NCBI GenBank assembly: GCA_945643635.1
Contig: CALZFC010000001.1
Span: forward strand, 2,736,001-2,800,000
DNA length: 64,000 bases
Origin: Allodiplogaster sudhausi
Lineage: Eukaryota; Nematoda; Chromadorea; Rhabditida; Diplogasteridae
Direction of reading: 5' to 3'
Made by a program: the position numbers and the translations under genes. Positions 48,980-61,887 of the stretch are shown piece by piece; within the stretch, counting starts at the first letter, position 1, and the number at the start of each line of letters is the position of its first letter. A model generated the notes under the pieces. It had not been told where the DNA came from, ran no database searches, and saw nothing but the letters and a program-made list of their open reading frames with translations.

Positions 48980-49586
48980 GAGAAAGAGAGAGGTGTACAT
49001 TTACATAGGAGAAGCTGTGATATTTTGCACACAAAAAAAAAAAAATTTACAAGAAAGACCTCTTTTAGCGCTACGCCTAAATGGCTGGTTTTTTTTGTCT
49101 TATTAAAATTATATTTTTAGTGTGCCGGGCGAAAAATACTAGAACACACTAAAAATGTAAGCTCTACTCATCATAAACAGACAAGGACATACAAGAGGAG
49201 GAGCAAGCATACTTCTCGTCTTTTCACTTTTCCATTCGACCTAATTAGGCAACAATCTATTTCTTATGTGCGCAGCAATGCACTGATGATTTGAGCTATT
49301 CATTGTTAGAAGATATCGAGAGAGAAAGAGAGGAATTTAGAGAGAGAGACAGTTAGAGTGAGAGGGAGATTTAGAGAGAGAGAGCGAGAGAGAGAGAGAG
49401 AGAGAGAGAGAGCAGGAAACAACGGAAAGCATCACAAATTTATCATGAAAATCAGCAGCGCTCTCTCGTGATGAGGGAGGGGGTAATGTGAAGGCAAAAA
49501 GTAGAGTGTCCGCGCTTTCCCCTTTCGCCACTCTCTTTCTATCTCTCGGTCTCTGTCTCTCTCTCTCGCCCTGTTTCTCTGCCATA

Positions 49587-49617
<31 letters not shown>

Positions 49618-49995
49618 TGCTCGGCCCTTATTATTCTCTCTTCCTTTCATCAAATAATTCAAAAACGATAAGTCATCGCTTGATCTGAGTCTCTTTCGCT
49701 CTCTCTCTTTCCTTTTCTCTAGCCAATCCCGTACTCTCTTCAATTTGCATGATCTCTCTCGCTACGGCGGCATTACGCTCATTACCACTGTGTGGTGGAC
49801 GGGAGGGGGAAAGGAACGAAGCGGACAGTACGTATGCTTCATCTCGTATTATCTATCTCTGTCTCTCTCTGTCTGACCCACTCTCTCCTCTCTATCATTC
49901 TCTCTCTCTCAATCTCTCGTTCTCTCTCTGTTTCCTTCTCTCTCGCTCTCTCTGTTTCTCTCTCTCTCCATCTCTCTGTCTCTCTTTATTTTTCA

Positions 49996-50038
<43 letters not shown>

Positions 50039-50802
50039 TCCTTCCGCCGGCGCAGCGATATAATCAGATTGTCATTTTCCTTGTGGTCTCTGCTGCTGAT
50101 TTTTGCCCGGCTCGGCCATAGCCAAGCACACGTCAACAGCCTTTTTTTTCCTCACCTCAAAATGTTTTTTCCTCGCCATCAATTCTCTTCGTCTTCTTCT
50201 TCTTCTTCTTCCTCTGTGCTCAGCTGAGATTAACACACACACACACACACACACACAAGAATAATAGTAATATATCTTGAATTTAGAAAAAAAAAATCAA
50301 TTTTAAAAGACTAATTAATACAAAAAATATTAAAATAAATTTTTTTTTCTCTTTCTTCCAGTATAATTTCATGGTACATTAGCAACTTAGCCAATATGTA
50401 AATTCCTCAAGGAGCAGTGAGAGAAGGCATTAATTAGTAGCCGAATTACTTGCAGGCTTAGTCCAGACGTTTATAACCTGGATGGAACTAATCCAATTCT
50501 TTGATTGTTTCTAGCATGATGTTCGGCTAGCCAGCAAGAAAAAAAAATCGCCCGATTCCTGCAAGTTTTCGTCCTAGCGCACGTCCATGGGAACGCCTTA
50601 CGGGTGGGGAAGGGGGGGGGGGGGAGATTGACTGTAGCCTAAAAAAGTTGAAATGACTGTTGGAAACGTGATAAAGATAGGTGCAAATCTATCGTTAGAG
50701 AGAGGGAGATACGAAGGAGAGAGAGAGAGAATGAAAGAGAAAGAGAAGAAGAAGAAGAAGGGAGAGATAAGATAAGAGAGAGAGAAGAAGCAAGAGACAA
50801 GA

Positions 50803-50845
<43 letters not shown>

Positions 50846-52742
50846 CAACGATTAGTGTGCAGAATATCGTCATGGTCAATAATGTCCTCCCGTAGGCGTG
50901 GGCTAGAGAGGGAAGAGCTCTGGCAATCTAATGAGCCTCTCGCCTTCTGCAATCTGCGCTTCCTTGACTGACAGAATATTTCATTCAGAAACCGGAAGGA
51001 AGCAGAACCATCTCTCGCTCTCTCAATCCCTCTCACTCTCTCTCTATCTCTCGCTCTCTCGATCTCTCGCTCTCCCTCTCGATGTCTCTCTCTCTTTTTC
51101 TCTCCTATCTCTCTCGCTCTCTCTCTTATTCTCTCTCTTTTCTTCTCTCTCTCTCTCTTTCTCTCTCTCCTTACTATCTCTCATTATGACTTCTCTTTCG
51201 CATGCTTTCTGGCCACAAATCGCTTCCGCCTTCTGACCGGCGAAGCACCCCGCCATATCATCACTTATTTCGTATGCACATTGCTATTTTGCGTCCTGCG
51301 AGGAAGACGAGATTACGGTATTCACTTCTCGCTTACGAATAGATTATGAGTCTTTTAGAGAAGGAGAGAGAGAGAGAGGGAAAGCGAGAGAGAGACAGCG
51401 AGAGGGAGAGCCACAAAGTGAGAAGACTCTGTGAATTAGAGGCACTTCATCTGGTATCGATTGAGAGTCATCTAGTTTAGCAGTTACTCGCTCGCTCGCT
51501 CTCTCTCTATCTCTCTCTCTCTCTTCTCTCCCCTTCTCTTTCGCTTTCTCTATCTCCCTCCCTCTCTCTCTCTCTGTCCCTCGAGGAGTGAATGAAAGAA
51601 ATTGGTGTCAGTCAACAAGCTGGTGTACCAGTGGGGAAAAGTAAAGTTGGAATAGTGAATGAAAAAATATATATCAATGCAACAAAGATGTGGTTATACT
51701 GTAGTCATTTACAGTAGAAAATCGAGCATCTGATTCTTGCTTGTCAATTTAAAAAAGAACCATAAAAGCAGATATATTATTGCAAGTCTACAAGGAGTAG
51801 TGGAGCATAGAGATTTGGTGTTACTCTCACATTGTCTCAGTCTCCTTCATGGTGTCACTATCTCTCTCTCTCTGATCTCTCTCTACACCCTCTTTACTCT
51901 CTCTCTCTACCACTCTCTCTCTCTCTACCACTCTCTCTCTCTCCCTCTGTCTGCTTGATCTCCTTCACAAAGCAAGTCCAAGATTCCGAACATTATAGGC
52001 TTTATGGACAATAAAGCAAGGCCACCAATTCCTTTGAATTGTTGCGACGACGAGAGAGCAAAATGCACATACACAGAAATCGGAGGAGATTTTCCTTTTT
52101 CGCCGTCTCTCTCTCTCTCTTTCGCATACTATCTCTATCTCTCTCACCCTCTCTCTCTCTCTCTCTCTTCTCTCTTTCTCTCTCCCTCCATCCTCTCTCT
52201 CCCTCCATCTCTTTCTCGCTCTCTCTCTCCCTTAGCGAGTTTACAAGCATCCACAGTGATAGAATGCATGCGAAGATGAGGACGGAGAATGTGAATGAAT
52301 TAATGTGCACTTTATGCGCTTGCTAACCGCCTTTATTTTTCGCTATCTTTATTTCTGTCTCCTTTTCTCTCTCTCACTCTCTCTCTCTCTCTATCTACTT
52401 CTGCCTCTCTCAGTCTTTATTTCTCTCCCTCTCTTCTCTCTCTCTCTATGTCTTACCCAATCAGTGTACTATTAGTCTCCTTCACAAAGTACGCATCATC
52501 GTTTCCGTGTCTTTTATGACTGAAGAAGCGATTGTTCGAACGAGGCTAATGTTGTCAGCGATGATTAAAATGTTCGAACAAAGTTGAGATCGAGATCGGG
52601 AGTGTGAAGGGTGAGCGGTGAGAGAGAGAGAGAGAGGAGAGAGAGCAAGGAATATAGACTCAAAGAGAGAGAGAAAGAGAGGGAGAATGAGAGGGGAAGA
52701 GATAGGGAGAAAGAGAGAGAGAGAGAGATAGGAAGAGATAGG

Positions 52743-52787
<45 letters not shown>

Positions 52788-52789
52788 AT

Positions 52790-52837
<48 letters not shown>

Positions 52838-53194
52838 TAATTGAGACTCAGCGAGAGAGAAGGGAGAGTGTAAAACGGAAGAATTAAAACACAGTGCTAC
52901 ACCGATATACACATCTAATATATATGATTAGAATGACAAGCAGCTTTCTTCTTGTGACAGAGAGAGAGAGAGAGAAGGTGAAGAGAGAGAGACAGAGAGA
53001 TCGAGAGTATTTATGAGAGCTTGAGAAAAGGAGACAGTTAGTGAGAGAAGGAGAGAGTGAGGAATGAAATGACAGGCCCTTTTCCTAATGCGAATTAATT
53101 CTGTAGGCGCTGTTTGCGAAAGAGAGCGGTAGTGAAAGAGAAGAGGAGAGAGAGAGAGGGGGATAGAGGAGAGTGAGGAGAGAGAGGAACGGTA

Positions 53195-53227
<33 letters not shown>

Positions 53228-53620
53228 ATGAGGGAGCGAAGACATGAATGATATGGCCCTGTATGCGTAATCATTGCGAACTTTCTGAGGCACTTCAACC
53301 TTACTGCCTTCTATTTCTCTCCTCTTTTCTTCAATCATTTTTCTTTTTTTCATCCGTCACGGCAATATTTTTCTCACATTATGAGACTAACACTGGATGG
53401 CGGAAAGAGAGTTTTGAGTAGAAGAGGGAGAGGGAGAGAGGGAGAGAGAGCGAGAACTAGAGAGAGAGAGAGAGAGAGTGAGAGAAAAAATGGAACAGAG
53501 AAATTAAGCAGTATTAAAACAAATAAAACAAGGCAAATGCATACCATCGTAGGCAAGCTTACTGACAATGAATAATTTTTTTTGATATGCCGAATTCGAG
53601 TTGAAAGTGGCGCAGCTAGC
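45339..53620 (-). CDS. Unidentified minus-strand gene, 3' exons
   Basis: Six exons have splice sites and matching phase (5' to 3'): 53563-53620 (ASCATFNSNSAYQKKLFIV), 48314-48386 (RLYQNILMNVCNRIKCKGT plus SEET), 48084-48164 (PTLFKPLRNLASAQSTASD plus RYSSHIA), 46022-46079 (LRTYTTEVNSDISMDDFNV), 45693-45748 (IYAAAGHSGFQQREKEII) and 45339-45384 (GDSRISDSVADNID, stop TAA 45339-45341). Together they give 372 nt, 124 codons. Exon 45693-45748 has an optimal donor (gtaagta) and acceptor (ttcaag). The exons stand out as higher-GC islands inside CT/GA repeat introns. I do not recognise the family. The YQNILMNVCNR segment could be a membrane-proximal helix with cysteines, as after the last helix of a receptor, but that is speculation. 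The 5' part is not found. The first exon is the least certain. Confidence 0.52.
50233..50258 (+). repeat. (CA)n dinucleotide tract
   Basis: About 13 CA units, the only long CA tract noticed in the window, in contrast to the abundant GA tracts. Confidence 0.85.
52838..52972 (+). repeat. Unique-sequence segment duplicated 2.47 kb away, copy 1
   Basis: From TAATTGAGACTCAGCGAGAG through AACACAGTGCTACACCGAT to CTTCTTGTGACAG and beyond, this is the same as 55304-55438 as far as I can read, in the same orientation. Flanking GA repeats also align for a short distance. Confidence 0.88.
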
Positions 53621-54310
53621 CTGAATCGGAGTGCAAAGGAGCGAGAGAGAGGAATAGAGAGAGAGAGAGAAAGAGAGAGAAGGAGAGAGAGGGAGAGAGA
53701 GAGAGAAGGAAAGTGAAAGAGAGGGAGAGAGAGAAAGAGAGAAAGGGAGAGAGAGAGGGAGAAAGAGAGAGAAGTCGAGGATGGAAGAGCCTCTTCCGCT
53801 TTTTCCTCCTCCTCTTCTTCTTCTTCTTGAGTTCTGCAAAGTTCGTATGAATGAATGGATGATGAAGTCGAGAAAGGGTGTGAGAGAGTGCGAGAGATAA
53901 AGAGACCGAGAGACAAAGTCATAAAGTGTCGATTTCGGCTATGAGAGAGAGAGGGGGATGTAAGAGAGAAAGAGAGTGTGAGAGAGTGTGAGGAAATCAG
54001 AGTGAAAGAGAGAGAGAGAGGAGGCTGAGATAAAGAGCGGATGAATAGTGAGAAGCGGCGGCTCAAAATTTGCGATCGCACGCGCGCGTGCGCGAGAGTA
54101 CACAACTAACTCTAGCTATGCCATGGAGAGGGAGAAGGAGAGAGAGATGGAGAGGGTGAGAGAGGAAAGGGTGAGAGAGAGGGAGGGAGAGAAAGAGATG
54201 GAGAGAGAAAGAAAGTTGTCAATCAACGATAGCGATAGTAAGCTAGCACACGGTGAGAGGTATGACGGGGAGAACGGAGAAGCAGAGAAGTAAAGAGAGA
54301 GAGAGAGAGT

Positions 54311-54355
<45 letters not shown>

Positions 54356-55303
54356 TGAAGCTGGGAGCGCGGTCAATCCTTTGCCTTTCGCCCCTCATCG
54401 AAGAGCTCTCGAATTTGATGACGTGAAGTGGCCGGGGGAATGCGCGGCTATGTGTATATGAGAGAGAGAGGGAAAGAGAGTGAGAGAGAGCGAGAGAGAG
54501 CGAGAGAGAGAGAAAGAAAAGAGAGGAAAAGAGAGAGAGAAAGGGTGAGAAAGAGAGAGAGGAAAAGAGAGAGAGGGAGAGAGAGAGGATGAGAGAGGAT
54601 GAGAGAGAGAACAGTTATATGCAGACGAGAGAAACAGGTAGACAATAGCGAGAAGATGGAATGAGAAGGCGCATACATACATATATCGGCTCACGAGTAA
54701 AGTATGAGAGAGAGATCTATATAACTAATAGACTAAATGAGTGAGAGAGTGTGTGTGTGACTAAGAGACAACGAGAGAGCGAGAGGGTGAGTGAGAGAAA
54801 GAGAGTCAGCGAAAAACGAATCTCAAGATGAGAAAATTCAAGGTATTCATGCAAATAACGGGCATCAACGCGATAGATCAACTTCAAGGAAATCTTAATC
54901 AAACAATTCTTCAATTTTGATTCTGCAAAACTATAGAATAACTATACACATTCCGGTAATATAATTCCGATATCTAATAGACTCATTGTCAGAATTTTCA
55001 TCTTCTCTTTCTCTCTCTGTCTCTGCCTCTCTCCTTCTCTCTCTAGAGAGAGAAAGAGAGAGAGGGCTCTCTCTCTCTTTCTCTCTCTCTTTCTTCTTCC
55101 TCCCCCTCTCTCTCTTCTATCTCAATATTCTTGCCGCATGCAATAAGTGACAGTTAGTCGCTCATTTCAGCACCGCTATGACTCATTTCATAAGAGATGC
55201 TCTCTTGATGGCCTTTTCGGTGAGCTCTCGTTTGGGTTCTTCTGAAAAGAACATCGTCGCACCCGTTTCATGCGTGTCTGAGAGAAGAGGGAGAGAGAGA
55301 GAG

Positions 55304-55438
55304 TAATTGAGACTCAGCGAGAGAGAAGGGAGAGTGTAAAACGGAAGAATTAAAACACAGTGCTACACCGATATACACATCTAATATATATGATTAGAAT
55401 GACAAGCAGCTTTCTTCTTGTGACAGAGAGAGAGAGAG
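55304..55438 (+). repeat. Unique-sequence segment duplicated 2.47 kb away, copy 2
   Basis: Direct-repeat partner of 52838-52972. The identical core is about 125-135 bp of non-microsatellite sequence. Beyond it the copies diverge within GA repeat (for example gacagagaga versus gactgagaga). Confidence 0.88.
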
Positions 55439-55642
55439 AAGGTGAAGAGAGAGAGACTGAGAGAGAGAGCGAGAGAGATTGAGAGAGAGACTGAGACAGA
55501 AAGTGAGAGAAAGAGAGAGTGAGAGAGAGAGATACTAAGAGAGACAGTCTGAGAGGAGAGATAGAGTGAGAGATAGAGACTGAGAAAGAGAGGAAGAGAA
55601 AGGATAATATTGCCGCGACACATGAATACTTATGACAATAGC

Positions 55643-55696
<54 letters not shown>

Positions 55697-56059
55697 CGGG
55701 AGAGAAAGAGAGAAGGACCGTTACGGTTAAAATGAATTTTGGGATGGAAGGGCGTGCAGACTTGCCATTCTTCTATAATACGTAAAATGAAGCCATTTCA
55801 ATCGCGCCATCCTTTTCTTATTCGTTATCAGAAAATTCTTTGCTTTATTTTTTAAAGATTCCCTTCTCTATCTCTAATGCAAAAAAAACCGAGCCAATGT
55901 TTTTAATGATACATTTACAAAAAACCAATTACTATTTTGCTAAGTTTGCTAGTTAATTTTAATATTTTTTTTCTATTTTGGCGCTCTGCCTACGATGTAG
56001 ACTTTTGAACAATTATGAGCAAGAATAATCATAGTTTTAAATATAATATTGTATATTAG

Positions 56060-56180
56060 TATCATCATCATTATTTTTATTATTATTATTATTATCCAAT
56101 CATTATAATTTATTATTAATTAATTAATTATTTTTATTATTATTAATATTATTAAATTATTATCACTATTATTATATATA
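56060..56180 (+). repeat. (ATT)n-rich AT island
   Basis: Imperfect TTATTATT and TTAATTAA runs occupy about 120 bp inside a broader AT-rich stretch (55900-56230). It is compositionally distinct from the surrounding GA/CT repeats. No gene seen. Confidence 0.7.
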
Positions 56181-57288
56181 ATGTTTATGTTGATAATATT
56201 TTAATTTGTTCTTATTTTAAGAGCAATACAAAAATAGCCTACTCATAACTACCGTATCCCTTGGCATGCTTGGGATTGGACGGCTGCCTCTAACATGCCA
56301 TAAGCAATAAGAACGGCCGACGAGGATACGAGAAGAAGCTTCAGCGAATGAGATAGAGTTAGGCAGGCAGACAAAAGTGAGAGAGTGAAAGAGAGCGAGA
56401 GAGAGAGAACGAGAGAGAGAGAGAGAGAGAGAGTGCCTGAGACTACTTTGCCATCTTCTTCTTCTTCTTCTTGACTATTTCTTTCTCGGAAGCGAGAGCG
56501 AGCACAGCGAGCAGCGGCAATTCCATCTCTCTCAGCTTATGATAATTGCTTCCCTCTTCCGCCGCCCCTCCTCCTGAGGGACGGGGCTCTTCTCTATTCT
56601 ATCTCTCTTCTATTCACTTCACTTCACTTCACTCATGGCTTCATCTTCAACTCGCGGATGAAAGCTACGGTAGACCCCAAAGGAGATTCATCGTCATAGA
56701 CATAGAGGCTTCATCGAGAGAGAGAGAGAGAGAGAGGCAAAAAGATATGAAGAGACACACAGAGAGAGAGGGGGGAGCTTGATGTGGTCTCTCTCTCTTT
56801 CTCTCTCTCTCTCTCTGCTCCTTTCCCTCAATCTCTCTCCTTTTTATTCGAGCCACCACGGCTTCATAGATATAATGCAGTTCGAGAGCTCGTCTATCTC
56901 AATGCCCAAATGTCCCTTCGCCTCTGTGAGTCCTTCCTTCAAAATCTTGCTCAACTGTCTCTCTCTCTCTTTCTCCTCTCTCTCTCTTCTTCTCTCTTTC
57001 TCTCTCTCTCGCCTCTGTATTTCCGCTCTCTCTCTCTCTCTCACCCTCAAATGCACTCCGCCATACATGCTCCTATAGGCAGTATCCACTCAATCAATTT
57101 GATGCAATTTTATTTTCCGCCTCCCTCTACTCTACGCATACACATAAGGGAAGAGAGGAGGAAGAAGAAGACAACGGACAGATTGAAGCGACCGATTAGA
57201 AAAGACATCAGCCACACGAGACATGGGAGGATACGTGAATTAGTAAGAGAGAGGGAGAGAGAGAGAGGGAGAAAGAGAGGGGAAGAAC

Positions 57289-57322
<34 letters not shown>

Positions 57323-57633
57323 AGAAGTGTTAGAGCGAGGAGATGGAGGCAGGAAAATTAAATTAAATTACATATGCTCGCTCTCACCAAAAGCTATGCC
57401 ATATTCGAAGAGCCAGGGTTGGAATTAATGGTCACTGAAATAATACATTCTCTGTCTCCTTTTTTTCTCTCTTTTTATCTCTCTCTCTGTCTCTATTTTT
57501 TCTCTCTCTTTCTCCATCTCTCTATCTCTCTCACTTTCTCTTTATCTCTCACTCTCTTTCTCTTTATCTTTATCTCTCTCTCTCTCTGTCTCCCGTTTCT
57601 CTCTCCATCTCTCCATCTCTCTATCTCTCTCAC

Positions 57634-57676
<43 letters not shown>

Positions 57677-59260
57677 GCATACCCAGAAGAATTGGAATGT
57701 TGCCAAGAATAAAAAAATCTCGCAATAAAATGCCTTCCATGAAGGCGAATAGAGCATAAAAGTTTCTCGTCGTTTCTCCCTTTTCATTCGCCGATTCCCT
57801 GTGGCTGGTCTCATTATTGCAAAAGTTTCTTCTTCTTCTTCTTCTCTCCTCTCGGCTCATGTGCAATCTGACTGAATTGGCTATTGGGAGGGGAGAAGCT
57901 GCCGGGGCAGGACTCTCTCTCTCTATCATTCTCTCTCTCTCTCTCGTTCTCTCTCTTTCTCTCACTCTCTCTCTTTTTCTCTTTCTCTCACTCCCTTTCT
58001 CTCTCTCTATTCTCTCCTTCTCTCTTTATCTAACTTTCAACTTCTCCATTTCTCTATCTTCTGATGCTTCACGGCCGCCTTTATTGCCAGCCGGCCACTG
58101 AGACAAAGATATCAAACGCTAACAAGATGCGTGTGTCTCTTCTCTCTCCCTCTCCATCTCTCTCCCCTCTCTCTCTCTGTCTCTACCTCTATCGCTCACT
58201 TTTCAGTCTCTCTCTACCTCTCTCTCTCACTCGCTCTCTCTCACTCGCTCCTCTAACCTCTCCTCCCTCTCCATGCTCTCTCTGCACCCTGCCCGTGGCA
58301 AACAAAATCATCGCCATATCATCATTGCGACGGCAATGCGACGCCGTCAGGCGACACGCTGATTGAAGGGAAATGTAGTGAGTGAGAGAGTGAGAGAGAG
58401 CAAGAGATAGAGAGAGAAAGAGAGATGACAAGGGAGGGCGAGAGAAGGAGAGAGCGACAAAGAGTGATGGCAAGAGAGGGCGAGAGAACGAGAGGGAGAG
58501 AGATCCAGTAAAGTTATACATATATGGAAAGTATGGAAAGTGTGAGAGAAGGAAGCTATATAGAGGGCTGACGGACAGACACTAATAGAGAGAGAGAGAG
58601 GAGCGAGAGAGCGCTCGAGAGAAAGAGACAGAATAAGAAGAGAGGCAGAAAGGGGGAACGAGAAAATGAAAAAGAAGCGAGAATAAAATGTGTCTGCACA
58701 CATATAAGGCATACCGTATCATTACATACGTGAGCAATGATAGATTTATGTCTTCTGGAAGTTTGAAGATAGCGAAAGACAGTAAGAGAGAGATAGAAAG
58801 AGAGAGAGAGAGAGTGCAAAAGAGTCAGAGAGAGAGAGAGCGAGATAAAGCAGAGTAAAAATTGCCTTTCACTTTTGTGTCACATGCATGAAAGGGACGC
58901 ATTCAAGAATGAAAGATGGTTTGGATATGAAGGAGGACGAGCATGGAAAAGGGAGGAGAAAGTGCGGCAAGAGAGAGAAGCTGAAGAACAAAAATGAGAT
59001 GGAAAAAAATAGCGGATTCAACACATTCACAAGAAGCGGTCGGGCCCAAAGGTGGTGGAGAAAGTGAGAGATAAAGAGAGAGAGAGAGAAAGAAAGAGGC
59101 AGAGAAAGGAGAGGGAGAACGGAGAGAGAGTGAGAGAGAATGAGAGAGAGAGAGTAAGAGAGAGAGTGAAAGGTGAAAACGGCAGATGTTTGCGCGTTCG
59201 GTTGAACACGCGGTTTGCCGCAGCAAGCGTCCAGACAAAGAGACGACCAGGAAGGGGAGC

Positions 59261-59291
<31 letters not shown>

Positions 59292-60128
59292 CAGAGAGAG
59301 ACAGAGAGTTTGAGAGGGAGAGAGGGGAGAGAGTGTGATAGAAAGAGGGCCACTCATTTCCCTCTCCTTTTGATCGGTGGCAAAATGGACACTGAGCTCA
59401 GTCATGGTGAGAGAGAGAGAGAGAGAGAGGATACTAGATGCTGGCAGATTTAAATAGCACATTAATACGAGAGAGCGAGTGATGGTGAGAGAGAAAAAAA
59501 GAAAGAAAAGGATTAGTAGTAGGAGGCCACATAAAGTGACTGACTCTCTCTCTCTCTGCTGCTGGTAGCAGTGCGGGGGTGAGACAAGAGCCTGTCTCAC
59601 CCGCTCAGAACTGACAGGAAAGTGAAGAGAGAGAGAGAGAGAGAGAGAGATTGAAAGACACAAAAATATTGAAATAACGAGAGAGAGAGAGAGGGGAGAG
59701 AAACAGCGAGAGAAAAAAGAGTAATGACTTGGGGTAAGACAACTTCTGAATCAGATTGATGAGGCACACACGGTAGATAGCAAGAGATGCACATAATGTG
59801 ACTGGCTTCTTTGACTTTGATATCTTTCTTCTCTCTATTTCTATCTCGCTCTCTCTCCTCTTTTTCTCTCTCTCTCTTTCTCTCTTCTCTCTCTTTCTCT
59901 CTCTCTCTCGCTCTCCCTCTTTCTCTTTGCCTTCTCCGGTTGCGCACTTCAGCAAAAGCTATGTATATATTTCTTGTCACGAAGACAAAGAAGAAGAAGT
60001 CAGCAAGGGAAGTGTCCAGATTGTGAAAATAACACGACATTGGCAATTCATTCGGACTCGACTAGCTCATTGCCTGGGATGAAGATAATAGTGGGCGTGG
60101 CTTATCAGATATGGGCATCAGAGGGAAG

Positions 60129-60178
<50 letters not shown>

Positions 60179-61541
60179 AAGAGGGAGAGAAGGATAGAGA
60201 GGAAGAGAAAAAAGAGAGAGAGAGAGAAAGAGCGAGAAAGAGGGAGAGAGAGAGAGGGAGAGAAAGAAAGAGAGTCTTGCTGCATACATTGAATGTGTGC
60301 AATGGGAATAGAATCAAGAAGCGTATGTATGTGTGTGTGTCACATTCAAACGCCATTATTGGGTCTTGTCGCGAACAATTTATGTAACAGCCCGGAGGAG
60401 GAGGAGGGATACGGTAATGCGAGGAAGAGAGAAGAGAATGTTGCGAGAGAGAGAGTGAGAGAGAGAGAGAGAGAAAGAGAAAGCGAAGAATATGCACATG
60501 GTCGCCGGCTATGAGAAGAGACATCCGATTCGTAAGGGGCGGACGGGGCGTCACTTTTTTGTTTGTTGGAAGGGCTATGAAAGAGAGGATTGAAAATGGG
60601 TCCTCTCTCTCTCTATTCTCTTCCTCTCTCTTTCTCTCGTTCTCTCTCTCTTTTCCTCTCGCTCTCTCACTTTTTCACTCTCTCTCTCTCTCTCTTCTCT
60701 AAAAGTCTAAAGGCGCCCCCTCAGAGAGTGTTTCGATTGCGACGGCTGCAACTAGTCTAAGAGACTTGTGCAGAACATATGGAGAGAGGTGAGAGAGGCA
60801 GAGATTTATGGCGAGAGTGCAGAGAATAGAGATAGCAGAGAAGCAGAGAAAAGGCCGAGAGGGACGTCTACGTTGCATATCTATATGTATACTATATACA
60901 TAGGTGTCCCTTCTGCAAAATAGAACGCGAGGGAAAGAGAGGAGAAGAGAGAGAGAGAGAGAGAGAGGAGAAGAGAGAGAGGGAGAGAGAGGAGAAAGAG
61001 AGGAGAGCGCGAGAAAGAAAGAAGAAAGAGGGCACCCCTCAGCAGGCAGCCGAGGCTTTCTTCGCCGCAGAGCAAAATGATTTCACATTCATTCATACGT
61101 TGAAGAGGGCGGCTCTTCTCTCCTTTTCTTTTTTTCATTCTTTCGCTTGCCCTCTCTCCCTCTCTCTCTCCTCTCTCTCTCTGTCGCTCTTATGCCTACC
61201 GTATACATAAGCGATGAAAGGAGAGAGGGAGAGACCGAGAGACTGGAAGACAAATAGAGAGAGAGAGTGAAAGAGAGAGAGAAAAGAGAGAGAAAGAGAA
61301 AGAGAGAAAGAGAGAGAGTGACATGAAATATAACATAAAAAAATAACATGAAAAATTATAACAAATGCATGAATATAGATTATATGAATTGTAAAGTAAT
61401 ATATATACTTTTTTTAAATGCAACAGCGACAAGAATTCTACGCTAGAAGCTTATTATTTAAAAGTACACTAGCCTTAATTCTAAAGTAAATATGAACATT
61501 GAATTAAAAGATGAATATATATTTTTTTATTATACCAATAG

Positions 61542-61887
61542 TATCGAGATTGAGAAGAAGGCGAAAGGAGACACTCGTTTTCATGCGCCCAATAAACTCT
61601 ATCATTCCATTCTTACTCCCATTGGGACGGCGGCTGCAAATGCCACACACATACAGAGTAATTTATTCTTTTTCTTCTTTTTTTCTTCTTCTTCTCTCTC
61701 TCTCTCCCTCTCTCTCTTAATTTTCTCTCTCTCTCTTAATTCTCTCTTTCTCTACTACTATCACCCTATCTCTCTCTCGCTCGTTGTGCGTCCTTTCCCT
61801 TACTATCTCCATTACTCTTATTGTTTAGTAGAGACACCTCTCCCAGAAGCAATTCACGTTCGTGGTGCCATCAACAATATTTCTTGA
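61542..61887 (+). CDS. Unidentified plus-strand gene, last two exons
   Basis: Exon 61542-61657 follows acceptor accaatag and encodes IEIEKKAKGDTRFHAPNKLY then HSILTPIGTAAANATHIQ, ending in phase 1 at A|gtaatt. Exon 61829-61887 follows acceptor attgtttag, completes an Ile codon, encodes ETPLPEAIHVRGAINNIS and stops at TGA 61885-61887. The 171-bp intron is rich in CT repeats. The frame is closed correctly and the composition resembles coding sequence, unlike its surroundings. I do not recognise the protein; a start and earlier exons would lie upstream, and no island there joined in phase convincingly. Confidence 0.5.

Larger units (their letters stand above)
48387..61541. repeat. Microsatellite-rich region with scattered unique islands
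   Basis: Dominated by (GA)n and (CT)n blocks, each tens to a few hundred bases, switching strand orientation many times. Within it are the exon at 53563-53620, the duplicated segment at 52838/55304, a (CA)n tract at 50233-50258 and the AT-rich island at 55900-56230. Other islands have open frames in several phases at once. I could not link them into genes. Confidence 0.65.

Noticed and set aside
50880..51040. Minus-strand islands reading KEAQIAEGERLIRLPE and PRLREDIIDHDDILHTN
   Set aside because: They look coding but overlap each other's stop and lack a shared donor or acceptor arrangement. Chance open frames in an island are likely.
55172..55220. Plus-strand candidate exon HRYDSFHKRCSLDGLF with acceptor tttcag and donor gtgagc
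   Set aside because: Good splice signals but no phase-compatible partner found. Left out of the gene list.
56855..56932. Island open in several frames with a gtgagt donor on the plus strand (RYNAVRELVYLNAQMSLRL) and a long minus frame ending KPWWLE
   Set aside because: Strand and frame cannot be decided, and neither version joins in phase to a neighbouring exon I trust.
59946..60110. Island reading CPDCENNTTLAIHSDS on plus and a hydrophobic frame on minus
   Set aside because: At least three frames look coding and splice sites are weak, so no call can be supported.
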